This document shows positions 1 to 8,518 of a DNA stretch of 64,000 bases, in pieces. Positions within the stretch are counted from its first letter, which is position 1. Every line of letters starts with the position of its first letter. Origin of the DNA: Flavobacteriales bacterium (GTDB lineage Bacteria; Bacteroidota; Bacteroidia; Flavobacteriales_F; PHOS-HE28). The DNA is taken from assembly GCA_026129465.1 (NCBI GenBank), contig JAHCIA010000001.1:1311964-1375963 (forward strand), given 5' to 3'. Both the position numbers and the translations under genes were made by a program. The notes beneath the pieces were generated by a model, which was not told where the DNA came from, made no database searches, and saw nothing but the letters and a program-made list of their open reading frames with translations.

Positions 1-324
1 AGCCGGGTCCATATCACCTTGGGTGGCGGCATGCAGACCCTGAGCGCGGCCACCACGGGCTATACCAGCGCCGATGTGGTCATCCTGCAGAATGGGGCCC
101 TGCTCCCTGGCGGTGGTGGATACAAGCGCGTGCTGGCGGTGAACAATGGCGGCATCGTCACCACGATCGAGAACTTCAGCATGACGGCCATCGTGGATGT
201 GCCTCCAGGCTCGTGGACCTACTCGGTGGTCACCGCCAAGAACCTGGGGACCAATGGCGTGGTCTTCGGCGATGGCAACAGCGTGCTTCAGGGATCCCTC
301 TCCATCATCGTGCTTCCCCAATGA
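1..324 (+). CDS. C-terminal part of unknown protein (5' end outside window)
   Basis: The frame is open from the first base and ends at TGA 322-324, leaving about 107 residues. The segment is rich in Gly, Thr and Val, without Cys, charged clusters or membrane segments, and has the look of a beta-rich extracellular or fibre-like domain (for example VVILQNGALLPGGGGYKRV). I do not recognise a family. Its stop overlaps the start of the next gene by an ATGA junction at 321-324, so the two are probably translationally coupled. No T9SS sorting domain is visible at its C-terminus. Confidence 0.6.
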   Translation, partial: SRVHITLGGGMQTLSAATTGYTSADVVILQNGALLPGGGGYKRVLAVNNGGIVTTIENFSMTAIVDVPPGSWTYSVVTAKNLGTNGVVFGDGNSVLQGSLSIIVLPQ

Positions 325-656
325 CAGCGATGCGATGCACCTTCCACAACGTGGCCTTGTCGATCCTGCTGGCCATGCCGGTAATGTCCTCCGCACAATC
401 CATGGACGATCGCAGCAGGGTGCCACGCGACGGGACCCCGGTCCTAAGCACCATGCCGGCGGACAGCATCATCGCACCTGCACTGCCAGCGGCTTCCACT
501 GGCCTGCCCATGCTCGCTGGACATGTCACGAGCATAGCGGCTCGTGATCCGCTGCCATGGGAACTGGTCCATGGCGAAGCCGATGCCGGCCCGCTGCCGG
601 CAGGCGTGGTGCGCATGAGCGCGGTACGTGGTACGCCAAGCGTGCCGGAGCGTTGA
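321..656 (+). CDS. small secreted hypothetical protein
   Basis: Encodes 111 residues starting at the ATG that overlaps the preceding stop (ATGA). The N-terminus (MTAMRCTFHNVALSILLAMP, then VMSSAQS) looks like a Sec signal peptide with cleavage after the SAQ region, so the mature protein would be about 85 residues, exported to the periplasm or surface. The mature part is rich in Pro, Ala, Arg and Gly and shows no recognisable domain. Longer in-frame starts exist upstream but they would overlap the preceding gene heavily and lack the signal peptide at the N-terminus. Function unknown. Confidence 0.5.
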   Translation: MTAMRCTFHNVALSILLAMPVMSSAQSMDDRSRVPRDGTPVLSTMPADSIIAPALPAASTGLPMLAGHVTSIAARDPLPWELVHGEADAGPLPAGVVRMSAVRGTPSVPER

Positions 657-684
657 GCGGGATCCCATCGACGTTGGCCGGAAC

Positions 685-692
685 TACCTTAG
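685..692 (+). promoter_or_regulatory. candidate -7 box (TACCTTAG) of the ion channel gene
   Basis: Matches the Bacteroidota -7 consensus TAnnTTTG at six of eight positions or better and lies only 4 nt before ATG 697, implying a leaderless or nearly leaderless mRNA. One of a series of similar sites in this window. Confidence 0.35.
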
Positions 693-696
693 GACC

Positions 697-1545
697 ATGT
701 CCTTGGAACGTGAACGCCTCCGTCAGCGACTGCGTGTGATCATCTTCGGCACGCACACCTGGGGCGGGCGCCTGTTCGACATCTGCCTGCTGGTGGCCAT
801 CCTGATCAGTGTGGCGCTCGTGCTGCTCGAAAGCGTGCGCGAGATCCGCGAGGTGTACGGCACCTGGCTGCGTACAGCGGAATGGACCATCACCATCCTG
901 TTCACCATCGAGTACTTCACACGGATCTGGATAAGCGAGAACGCCAGACGCTACGTCACCGGATTCTATGGCGTGGTGGACCTGGCCGCCACGCTGCCCA
1001 CCTGGCTGAGTCTGGTATTCCCCGGTGCCCAGGCACTGGCGGTGGTGCGCGCCCTGCGCCTCACACGCGTGTTCCGCATCCTCAACCTCTTCCAATACGT
1101 GGACGAGGCGCGGCTGCTGCTGGTGGCGCTCGTGGCCAGCCGGCACCGCCTGCTGGTCTTCATGCTCGCCGTGCTGGCCATGGTCACGGTCTTCGGCACC
1201 CTGGTGTATCTGGTGGAAGGCCCCGAGGCGGGCTTCACCAGCGTACCGCGCAGCATCTACTGGGCCATCGTCACCCTCACCACCGTGGGCTACGGCGACA
1301 TCGCCCCGCAGACGGCGCTCGGCCAGGCGATGGCCTCGGCGATCATGATCCTCGGTTACGCGATCATCGCCATCCCCACGGGCATCGTCAGTGTGGAGAT
1401 CGCACGCGGCGGACGCGGCAAGGACAAGAAACGCGTCTGCCGCCGTTGCGCGCAGACAGAGCACCATTCGGAAGCGCGCTTCTGCCATCGCTGCGGGGAA
1501 AGCCTCGACGAGGAGGACCCGATCGACGGTCCGATCATGCGCTGA
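697..1545 (+). CDS. voltage-gated potassium channel-like ion transporter with C-terminal zinc ribbon
   Basis: A 282-residue inner-membrane protein of the six-transmembrane voltage-gated channel superfamily. S1-S3 helices fill roughly residues 25-105; an Arg-rich S4 (VVRALRLTRVFRIL, about 116-129) follows; the pore carries the K+ selectivity filter TVGYGD at 196-201, then S6. The cytoplasmic tail has two CxxC pairs (Cys248/251 and Cys263/266) forming a small zinc ribbon, an uncommon addition. ATG 697 is chosen because the protein then starts just before S1 and because the promoter-like TACCTTAG at 685-692 lies just upstream. K+ selectivity is inferred from the filter; gating is not shown. Confidence 0.9.
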   Translation: MSLERERLRQRLRVIIFGTHTWGGRLFDICLLVAILISVALVLLESVREIREVYGTWLRTAEWTITILFTIEYFTRIWISENARRYVTGFYGVVDLAATLPTWLSLVFPGAQALAVVRALRLTRVFRILNLFQYVDEARLLLVALVASRHRLLVFMLAVLAMVTVFGTLVYLVEGPEAGFTSVPRSIYWAIVTLTTVGYGDIAPQTALGQAMASAIMILGYAIIAIPTGIVSVEIARGGRGKDKKRVCRRCAQTEHHSEARFCHRCGESLDEEDPIDGPIMR

Positions 1546-1549
1546 GCGG

Positions 1550-4500
1550 TCAGCGCACCACGGTCACGTGGCCGATGTGGTCACGCGCGTCACCATCGCG
1601 TTCCAGGACCACCTTCCACACGTACACACCGATCTGCACATCGCGGCCGCGCGCGCGGCCATCCCAGCCCTTGGTGCGGTCGGTGGTGTCGAAGATCACC
1701 TCGCCCCAACGGTCGAAGATCAGCAGGCGGTAGTTCCACAGGTCGTATCCGTTGAGGATCGGCAGGAAGTCGTCATTGGCTCCGTCCGCGTTCGGCGTGA
1801 AAGCATTGGGCACCCATATCCCGGGATCGGCGTTCACCGGCACCCACTGGCAAATGGTGTCGGTGCATCCGAAGGTGTTGGCCACCGCCAGGCATACGGT
1901 CCAGCCACCACCGTCCGCGTCGAAAAGGTGCACGGGATGCGTGTCCGTGCTGCCAAGTCCGTCGCCGAAGTCCCACTGGTTGGTGGTGGCGCCCTGGCTC
2001 AGGTTGTTGAAGCGCACCGCATTGCGTGGGCTCGCCACCGTGTCCGTGCTGAAGTCCGCGACGGGTGTGGGATGCACCAGTACCGCACCGGGTATCGTGA
2101 GCGTGTCCGTGCAACCGCCGCCACCCGTGGCCACCAGCGTCACATCATAGAGTCCTGGGGCATCATACACATGCATCGGCGACGCGGCCTGCGATCCGGA
2201 CCCATCGCCCAGCCACCATTGGAAGCCGCTGGCGTTCTGCGAAGTGTTGCTGAATATCACCGGATAGCCTGCGCAGGCCGGTTGCGGCAGCACCGTGAAT
2301 CCAGCCAGGGGCGTGGCGTACACGGTCACCGTCTGGCTGCTGCTGTGCACGCATCCGAACTGGTTCACCGAGGTGAGGGTGATGTTGTAGACGCCCGGCG
2401 CGGTGTAGGTCACTTGCGGGTTGTTCAGCAGTGAGGTCTCACCATTGCCCAGGTCCCAATTGAAGCCCACGGCGCCCATGGAGGCGTTGTTCGCCTGCAC
2501 GGTGAAGGGGCTTGTGCAGCTTTCGGTACCTGACAAGGTGAAGGCGCTCACAGGCAGCGGATGCACCACCACCTGTGCCGTGTGCGTGTCCTGGCAGCCA
2601 TTGGCCAGGGCGGCCGTCAGCGTCACGGTATAGGTGCCGGGCGCGGTGTAGGTATGGAATGGTGCGGCCTGCGCGGATGTATTGCCATCACCGAAGTCCC
2701 AAGTGAAGAAGGTGGCGTTCTGCGACCCGTTCTGGAAGGCCACCTGGTGCGGTACGCAGCCATCACCGGGTACGGGCGTGAAGGCCGCGACCGGTGTCAC
2801 CAGCACGCTCACGTTCTGTGTGATGCTTGCGGTGCAGCCGTTGTTCGCGGCCGTTACCGTCAGGGTAACGGGCCAGTTGCCGCTGCTCGCATAGGTGTGC
2901 TGCACAGTGCTCAAGGTGGAGGTGGTGCCATCGCCGAAGTTCCACAGCACGCCGGTCACGCCGGGTGTGGTGTTGGTGAAGGTGAAGGGCTCGCCCACGC
3001 AGACCGCAGCGGGCATGGAGGTGAAGGAAGGCGCAGGTGAAGGCAGCACCGTGATGGTCTGCGTGTATTGGTCGAAGCCGCAACCGTAGGCGGAAAGCGT
3101 GATGGTGTAGCTGCCGGGCTGGTTGTAGGTATGGTCCAGCGAAGAGGCCAGGCTGGTGTTGCCGTCACCGAGGTCCCACACCATGGCCGTGTCACCGGTG
3201 TTGAAGGAGGTGAGCGTCACGTTCAGCGGCGCACAGCCTTGGAAGGGATCGGTGTTGAAGAAGGCCGTGACCTCGTTGGGCAGGATGGTGATGGTGTATT
3301 GTGCGGTATCGCTGCCACAGGCGTTGTAAGCCACCAGCGTGATGGTGAACTCCTCGGCATCGCCCTCCACCGGGTAGCCGTGGGTCACGATCGGCGTGGC
3401 GGCGGTGGACGTGTTGCCGTCACCGAAGTCCCAGATGAAGCCATCAGGCAGGCCGTAGCTGGCATTGCCGAAGGGCACGTCAGCATAGGCGCAATAGATG
3501 TTGAGGTCCGGTGCGAAGACCGCCGTGGGCGTGGGCAGCACGGTGATCGGGTGCGTGTCCTGCTGGCTCCCGCACACGTTGCTCGCGGTGAGCGTGACGT
3601 TGTATGTGGCCACCTGCAACGGATCGGCGGGGAAGGTGAATGGTGGCGGCGCCGGATCGGTGCTCTGGCCCAGTCCACCTAAGTTCCAATTGAACTGCAT
3701 GCCCTCACCGGAGCTGTTGTTGGTGAAACCAACTTCAAGCGGACCGCAGCCGGTCGTGGGGCTCAGGATGGCTTCGGCCTGTGGCACGGCCCAGACCGTG
3801 ACGGTGCTCGTGCTCACATCCGTGCAGCCCGCGCCGGTGCCCGCGGTCAGGGTCACGGTGTAGGTGCCGGTGGCGGTGTAGGTGTGCGCGGGGTCCAGCG
3901 CGTTGCTGGTACCACCATCACCGAAGGTCCATTGTGCGGCATTGGCGCCGGTGCTGTTGTTGGTGAAGCTGAATGACGCGCCCACACAGGCGACCGGCCC
4001 GTGACTGAAGTCCGCCACCGGCAGCGCATGCACCGTCACCAAGGCATTGTCGCTGTTCACGCATCCGGTGATGGGATCCGTCCACGTGTAGGTCACCGGA
4101 TTGCCGCCGGGCAGCGCTTGCAGGGGATCGAACACGCCGGTCACGGGATCGACCCCCACACCGCTCCAGGTCCCACCGGCCGGTGATGCGGTCAACGTCT
4201 GCGGACCACCGTCGAGGCAGACGCCGATATCATTCCCTGCGTCCACGATCGGCAGCGCGTGTACCGTCAAGGTCACCTGGTCCTGCGTGAGGCATGTGCC
4301 GCCGCCGACACTGTAAGTGAGGGTGTACAAGCCCGGGACCGAGGTATTGAAAGAGCCACCCGGTGTGACCTGCGGACCGCTCCATGTACCGCCCGAAGGA
4401 AGGCCGGTCAATTGAACGTTGCCACTGCCCACGCAGAAGGCTTCATCATCACCCGCCAGGGCCGGTTCGTCAATGGGCACCACATCCACGGTGATGTTGT

Positions 4501-7500
4501 CCGAAGCCATGCATCCCGCCGCCGTGGTGAAGGTGTAGGTGAGCATATCGGTGCCCACGCCACCCGGCGTCAACGTGCCGCCGGGTGTAACGTCCATCCA
4601 GGTGGCGCTCCATGTGCCGCCCACCGGTGATCCACCCAGCACAAAGGGCACGGGCTGGTCGCAAAGTGTGAGGTCCACACCGGCATTGACCACGGGCAAG
4701 GGGTTCACCGTGGCGACCACTTGGCCGTTCGCCGCACAACCGCTGCCATCGCTGTAGCTGTAGGTGAGCGTGTGGTTCCCAGGTGCCACTGCCCCTGGAT
4801 CGAACTGGAAGGGAGCACCGGTGACCCCATTGCCGGACCATGTCCCTCCGGCGGGCGTGGCTGGCAGGTCCACCGGGGCCGCATCAGCACACAGGGCGAA
4901 GGCCGGTGGCAGCGTCAGGTTAGGCGCGGCGAGCACCTCCACCGTCATCTGGTCGGTGGTGAGGCAGGTGCCCGTGCCGTAGTTGTAGGTGACGGTGTGG
5001 AAACCGACCGCATTCGGCATGAAGACCCCACCTGGGCTGGCACCGGTCCAGACTCCGCCGGGCGGCGTGGCCTGCAAGGTCAACGGTCCACTGCCCACGC
5101 ATACGGCCGTATCGGGCTGCGTCTGCGCGATCAAGGTGAGCTCCTGCACGGTCACCGTGGTGGTGGCGCTGTTGGTGCAGCCGTTGGCGTTGGTGTGCGT
5201 GTAGGTGAGCGTGAAGCTGCCCCATTCACCGGGCACGGGCGTGAAGACACCACCGGCCGTCACGTTCTGGCCGCTCCAGGTACCGGGTGCGGGCGATCCA
5301 TTGAGTTGCACCGGGATCGGCTGGTCGCAGAAGGTCTGTGCGGGTCCGGCGTTCACCACGGGCAGGGGGTTCACGGTGATCGCCGCGGTGGCGCTGCCAG
5401 GACATCCCCCTTGGTCGCCCGTCACGGTCACCGTCATGGTGGCGCCGGGCGAAAAAGTGAGCGTGGGACCCGTGCCCAACAGGTTGCCCCCCTGGAACCA
5501 TTGGTAGTTGCCGGCGCCGCTGACGTTGAGTGTCACGCTACCACCGATGCAGACCGCGGCGCTCGGTGGCGAGATCACGAGCACGGGCGCGGGGATCACC
5601 GTCACGGTCACCGACGCGGGCGGCCCTGCGCAGCCACTGCTCACCGGTGTCACCGTGTATACGCCCGCGTTGGCCGTCGTGGCGTTGGGGATCGTCACCG
5701 AGGGCTGGTTCGAGGTGAAGCCGTTGGGGCCGGTCCAGTTGTAGGTCACCCCCGGTACGGTGGCCACGCTGAGCGAGATCGTCTGCCCCGCACATACCGG
5801 GCTGTTGCTGCTCACCACGGGCTGTGGCGGCAGAGTGCCGATGGCGATATTGGAATTGGACGTGGCCGATCCACACGCATTGGTCACCGTCAGTGATACC
5901 GTGGGATCGCCGGGGTTGCTGAAGCAGACCTGGCCGGGCACGAGCGTGTTGGCGCTGGCGGGCGTGCCACCCGGGAAGGTCCAGGCGTAACTGGTGATCG
6001 GTGTGCCGCAGGCCTGCACCGTGGCGCTGGGGTTGACGCATTGCCCGGCGCAGATGCCCGGCAACGAAGAAGTGTTCACTTGCGGCGGTGCGTTCACCGT
6101 CACCACCTGGCTGGTGCTGAAGGTGCCACAGCTGTTCTGCATCTGCAGTTGCAGGGTGTAACTGCCGGGCTGTGTCAGGTTGAATTGCGGCTGTAGCGAG
6201 TTCGCGTTCGTTCCGCCGCCGAAGCTCCACTGCGGGGTAGCCCCACAGCTGTTTCCCGTGGTGGTCACATTCCACTGGAAGGTGGTGTTGCAACTGTTGG
6301 GGCTGCTGCTGTTGTTCACCGGCACCACGGTCATCGGCGCGCAGCCCACGATGGGGTCCACCACGAAGGCCGGCACCGGCGGCGGCTCGATGCAGACGGT
6401 CTGCGAGATGGTGTCGCTGCCGCACATGTTCGCGGCGATGAGCGTGATGGTGTAGGTCCCGGGCGTGTTGAAATTCACGCCGAGGTTGGTGCTGCCTACG
6501 GTCCAGGAGGTGGGGTCGTAGTCTGGTCCGATGTAGCCGTTGTGGTTGCCCAACTGTCCGCCCGTGGTCCAGCCCGTGGCCGGTGAGATGCTCCAGAGCA
6601 ACGCGGGGTTGTTCGCGCACACGTTGCCCATCACCATGCTGCCCGTGCTGGTGCTGCCAAAGGTGACCGTGGAGTTCAGGCAGGCCGGGTTCGATGGCGA
6701 GATGGTGAAGCCGGCCATGCCCGGTATGCTCACCACGATGGGCAGAACCGTGCTGCCACTGGTGCCACAGGGGTTCTCCACGAGCATGTTCGCCGAGAAG
6801 CTGTTCTGGTAGGTGTTCACCCCGTCGCTGCTGGTGGTGCCGCACGAACCCGTGGTGAACAGGTGCGTGATGGAGGCCGGCGGCGGGTGATCGTACACGA
6901 TCGGCGGGGTGCCATCGTTGAAGGTGATCGTGTAGATCGTGCCGGGCGTGTTGCTCGCCCAGCCCACGATGGGAAAGGTCAATTGCAACGGGCCACAACC
7001 CGTGGTGCTGCCCGGATTCACCAAGGCCCCGGCCGGGTTCGTCCCCAGGAACACGCTGTAGGTCTGGGAGGCGTTGCAGCCATTGGGCTGGGTGATGGTG
7101 TAGGTGACCGTGTAGATCCCCTGGCTATAGACATGGCCCTGCGTGGGCCAGGTGGTCCCGGTAGCGGTGAAGACCGGCGAGCCATCGCCCCAGTTGATGG
7201 TGTGCGTGCTGCCCGGCATCGCAGTGCCGCCAAAATCGAAGCTGTAGTTCGACGTGGCGTTGGACATGCACTTGAAGAAGGTGGGCACCCCATTGAACAC
7301 CGTGTAAGAGGCGTTGCTGCTGGTGAGGATGGCCGATGCGGTGGGGTTCACCGTCACCGTCACCTGCGCGGTCGCCTGGCAGTTGTTGCTGTCGGTGATG
7401 GTGAGCGTGTAAGTGGTGTTGGTGGCCGGTACGGTCAGCACCGGGTTGGCCACCGTGGTGCTGCTCAGGCCAGTGGCGGGCGACCAACTGTAAGTGAATG

Positions 7501-7660
7501 GCCCGCTGCCCGTAGCCGATCCATTAAGGTTCACTGTAGCGCCCTGGCAGGCGGTGAAATTGTTGCCGGCGTTGGCGGTGCACTGCGCACGCGCTTCACT
7601 GGCGCGTGTGAGGCTCAAAAGGGCCAGCAGGCCGCAGGCTATGGATCGTATGGGGAGCAT
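1550..7660 (-). CDS. giant PKD-repeat surface protein with gliding-motility C-terminal (T9SS type B) domain
   Basis: A 2036-residue secreted protein. The start at 7660 gives a clear signal peptide (MLPIRSIACGLLALLSLT, then ...EARAQ). The body is all beta: Ig-like segments near the N-terminus, a central series of modules with the recurring PxGGTWSG motif and CxGSG/CDQP lead-ins, then about nine PKD-type modules with the WDFGDGNTS-like signature in the C-terminal half. The last ~90 residues (VPNAFTPNADGANDDF, then IFDRWGEVIFD, GWDGRARG, GVYVWKV) form the CHU_C/gliding-motility-associated domain used as a type B T9SS sorting signal. Likely a surface adhesin, anchored or released through T9SS. 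An upstream in-frame start at 7987 was rejected because it has no signal peptide. TACTTTGC (7685-7678) is a possible -7 box. Confidence 0.92.
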   Translation of the reverse strand: MLPIRSIACGLLALLSLTRASEARAQCTANAGNNFTACQGATVNLNGSATGSGPFTYSWSPATGLSSTTVANPVLTVPATNTTYTLTITDSNNCQATAQVTVTVNPTASAILTSSNASYTVFNGVPTFFKCMSNATSNYSFDFGGTAMPGSTHTINWGDGSPVFTATGTTWPTQGHVYSQGIYTVTYTITQPNGCNASQTYSVFLGTNPAGALVNPGSTTGCGPLQLTFPIVGWASNTPGTIYTITFNDGTPPIVYDHPPPASITHLFTTGSCGTTSSDGVNTYQNSFSANMLVENPCGTSGSTVLPIVVSIPGMAGFTISPSNPACLNSTVTFGSTSTGSMVMGNVCANNPALLWSISPATGWTTGGQLGNHNGYIGPDYDPTSWTVGSTNLGVNFNTPGTYTITLIAANMCGSDTISQTVCIEPPPVPAFVVDPIVGCAPMTVVPVNNSSSPNSCNTTFQWNVTTTGNSCGATPQWSFGGGTNANSLQPQFNLTQPGSYTLQLQMQNSCGTFSTSQVVTVNAPPQVNTSSLPGICAGQCVNPSATVQACGTPITSYAWTFPGGTPASANTLVPGQVCFSNPGDPTVSLTVTNACGSATSNSNIAIGTLPPQPVVSSNSPVCAGQTISLSVATVPGVTYNWTGPNGFTSNQPSVTIPNATTANAGVYTVTPVSSGCAGPPASVTVTVIPAPVLVISPPSAAVCIGGSVTLNVSGAGNYQWFQGGNLLGTGPTLTFSPGATMTVTVTGDQGGCPGSATAAITVNPLPVVNAGPAQTFCDQPIPVQLNGSPAPGTWSGQNVTAGGVFTPVPGEWGSFTLTYTHTNANGCTNSATTTVTVQELTLIAQTQPDTAVCVGSGPLTLQATPPGGVWTGASPGGVFMPNAVGFHTVTYNYGTGTCLTTDQMTVEVLAAPNLTLPPAFALCADAAPVDLPATPAGGTWSGNGVTGAPFQFDPGAVAPGNHTLTYSYSDGSGCAANGQVVATVNPLPVVNAGVDLTLCDQPVPFVLGGSPVGGTWSATWMDVTPGGTLTPGGVGTDMLTYTFTTAAGCMASDNITVDVVPIDEPALAGDDEAFCVGSGNVQLTGLPSGGTWSGPQVTPGGSFNTSVPGLYTLTYSVGGGTCLTQDQVTLTVHALPIVDAGNDIGVCLDGGPQTLTASPAGGTWSGVGVDPVTGVFDPLQALPGGNPVTYTWTDPITGCVNSDNALVTVHALPVADFSHGPVACVGASFSFTNNSTGANAAQWTFGDGGTSNALDPAHTYTATGTYTVTLTAGTGAGCTDVSTSTVTVWAVPQAEAILSPTTGCGPLEVGFTNNSSGEGMQFNWNLGGLGQSTDPAPPPFTFPADPLQVATYNVTLTASNVCGSQQDTHPITVLPTPTAVFAPDLNIYCAYADVPFGNASYGLPDGFIWDFGDGNTSTAATPIVTHGYPVEGDAEEFTITLVAYNACGSDTAQYTITILPNEVTAFFNTDPFQGCAPLNVTLTSFNTGDTAMVWDLGDGNTSLASSLDHTYNQPGSYTITLSAYGCGFDQYTQTITVLPSPAPSFTSMPAAVCVGEPFTFTNTTPGVTGVLWNFGDGTTSTLSTVQHTYASSGNWPVTLTVTAANNGCTASITQNVSVLVTPVAAFTPVPGDGCVPHQVAFQNGSQNATFFTWDFGDGNTSAQAAPFHTYTAPGTYTVTLTAALANGCQDTHTAQVVVHPLPVSAFTLSGTESCTSPFTVQANNASMGAVGFNWDLGNGETSLLNNPQVTYTAPGVYNITLTSVNQFGCVHSSSQTVTVYATPLAGFTVLPQPACAGYPVIFSNTSQNASGFQWWLGDGSGSQAASPMHVYDAPGLYDVTLVATGGGGCTDTLTIPGAVLVHPTPVADFSTDTVASPRNAVRFNNLSQGATTNQWDFGDGLGSTDTHPVHLFDADGGGWTVCLAVANTFGCTDTICQWVPVNADPGIWVPNAFTPNADGANDDFLPILNGYDLWNYRLLIFDRWGEVIFDTTDRTKGWDGRARGRDVQIGVYVWKVVLERDGDARDHIGHVTVVR

Positions 7661-7677
7661 ACCCGGCTTCGGGGTGA

Positions 7678-7685
7678 GCAAAGTA
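7678..7685 (-). promoter_or_regulatory. candidate -7 box (TACTTTGC) of the PKD protein gene
   Basis: On the minus strand this reads TACTTTGC, close to TAnnTTTG, and lies 17 nt before the chosen start 7660. It supports that start over the longer frame beginning at 7987, which would place the box inside the coding sequence. Confidence 0.35.
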
Positions 7686-7832
7686 GCTGTGGATGCCGCG
7701 TGCCGTGTGGGCGGAAGCGCCGGGGATATCCACCGTGGACGATGCAAAGGACGGGGATCCAAGCCGATGCGTTGCCCGACGAAGGCATAATTTCCAGGGA
7801 CGAATAGGCCATTGCCACGAACCAATGGCCCG

Positions 7833-8501
7833 CTACGATGCCATCTCCGCCTCCCCTTCCACGATGCCGCGCAGCACACGCCCCAGGATGGCGTCCACTT
7901 CTCCGGCCCGGGTAAGCACCATGGGGTGGGTGCCACCCCGCACCACGTGGTCAGCCGGGGCGCGCATGGGCAGCAGTCGGTCGGCATCGCCGTGGATGCG
8001 GGTCACCGGTCCCTGCCAGCGCGGTCCCTGCCAGTGCAGAATGGCCCTGGCCCCGCGGCGTATCTGAAGCCCACCCTGGTCCATGGCCATGCGGTGCAAC
8101 AGGGAAGCCAGCTCCGCGTCCCGTGTGCCGAAGAACCGGCGGAAGGGCCGCGTGAGGCGGATGGTGCCGTCGGTGATGCCGTGATACAGGGCAAGCCCCC
8201 TACCCAAGTGCAGCAGGAGCGGAAACTCCTGCGGGCCGGTGACCGATGAGATGAGCACCACGTGCCTGGGCTTGGTGAGCGCGGCCAGTTCCTGGGCCAC
8301 CATGCCACCCATGCTCACCCCGGCCAGCACATGCGGACGGTCAGCATCCACCAAGGGCGCCATCCGCGCGGCGATATCCGGCAATCCCTCCCCTTTCCGA
8401 TACGTCGGCCATTCCAGGACCCGCACCTCGAAGCCCTTCAGCCGCAGACCCGAGAAAAGCCGTTTGTCGGTGGCCAGTCCGGGCAGGAGGTAAACGTGCA
8501 T
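7833..8501 (-). CDS. alpha/beta hydrolase family protein
   Basis: A 222-residue cytoplasmic protein. It begins with a beta strand followed by LPGLATDKRLF (oxyanion-hole type loop) and carries the nucleophile elbow GVSMGG, so Ser is the expected nucleophile; the histidine in RIHGDADRLLP (His, with the Asp of GDADRLLP as the acid) and the late histidine fit the fold. The start at ATG 8501 is chosen because the hydrolase fold begins there; a longer frame from 8546 would overlap hutH. It lies 17 bp after hutH on the same strand, so it is probably the last gene of that transcription unit. Substrate unknown. Confidence 0.75.
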   Translation of the reverse strand: MHVYLLPGLATDKRLFSGLRLKGFEVRVLEWPTYRKGEGLPDIAARMAPLVDADRPHVLAGVSMGGMVAQELAALTKPRHVVLISSVTGPQEFPLLLHLGRGLALYHGITDGTIRLTRPFRRFFGTRDAELASLLHRMAMDQGGLQIRRGARAILHWQGPRWQGPVTRIHGDADRLLPMRAPADHVVRGGTHPMVLTRAGEVDAILGRVLRGIVEGEAEMAS

Positions 8502-8518
8502 CGGAGGGTCACAGGAAA

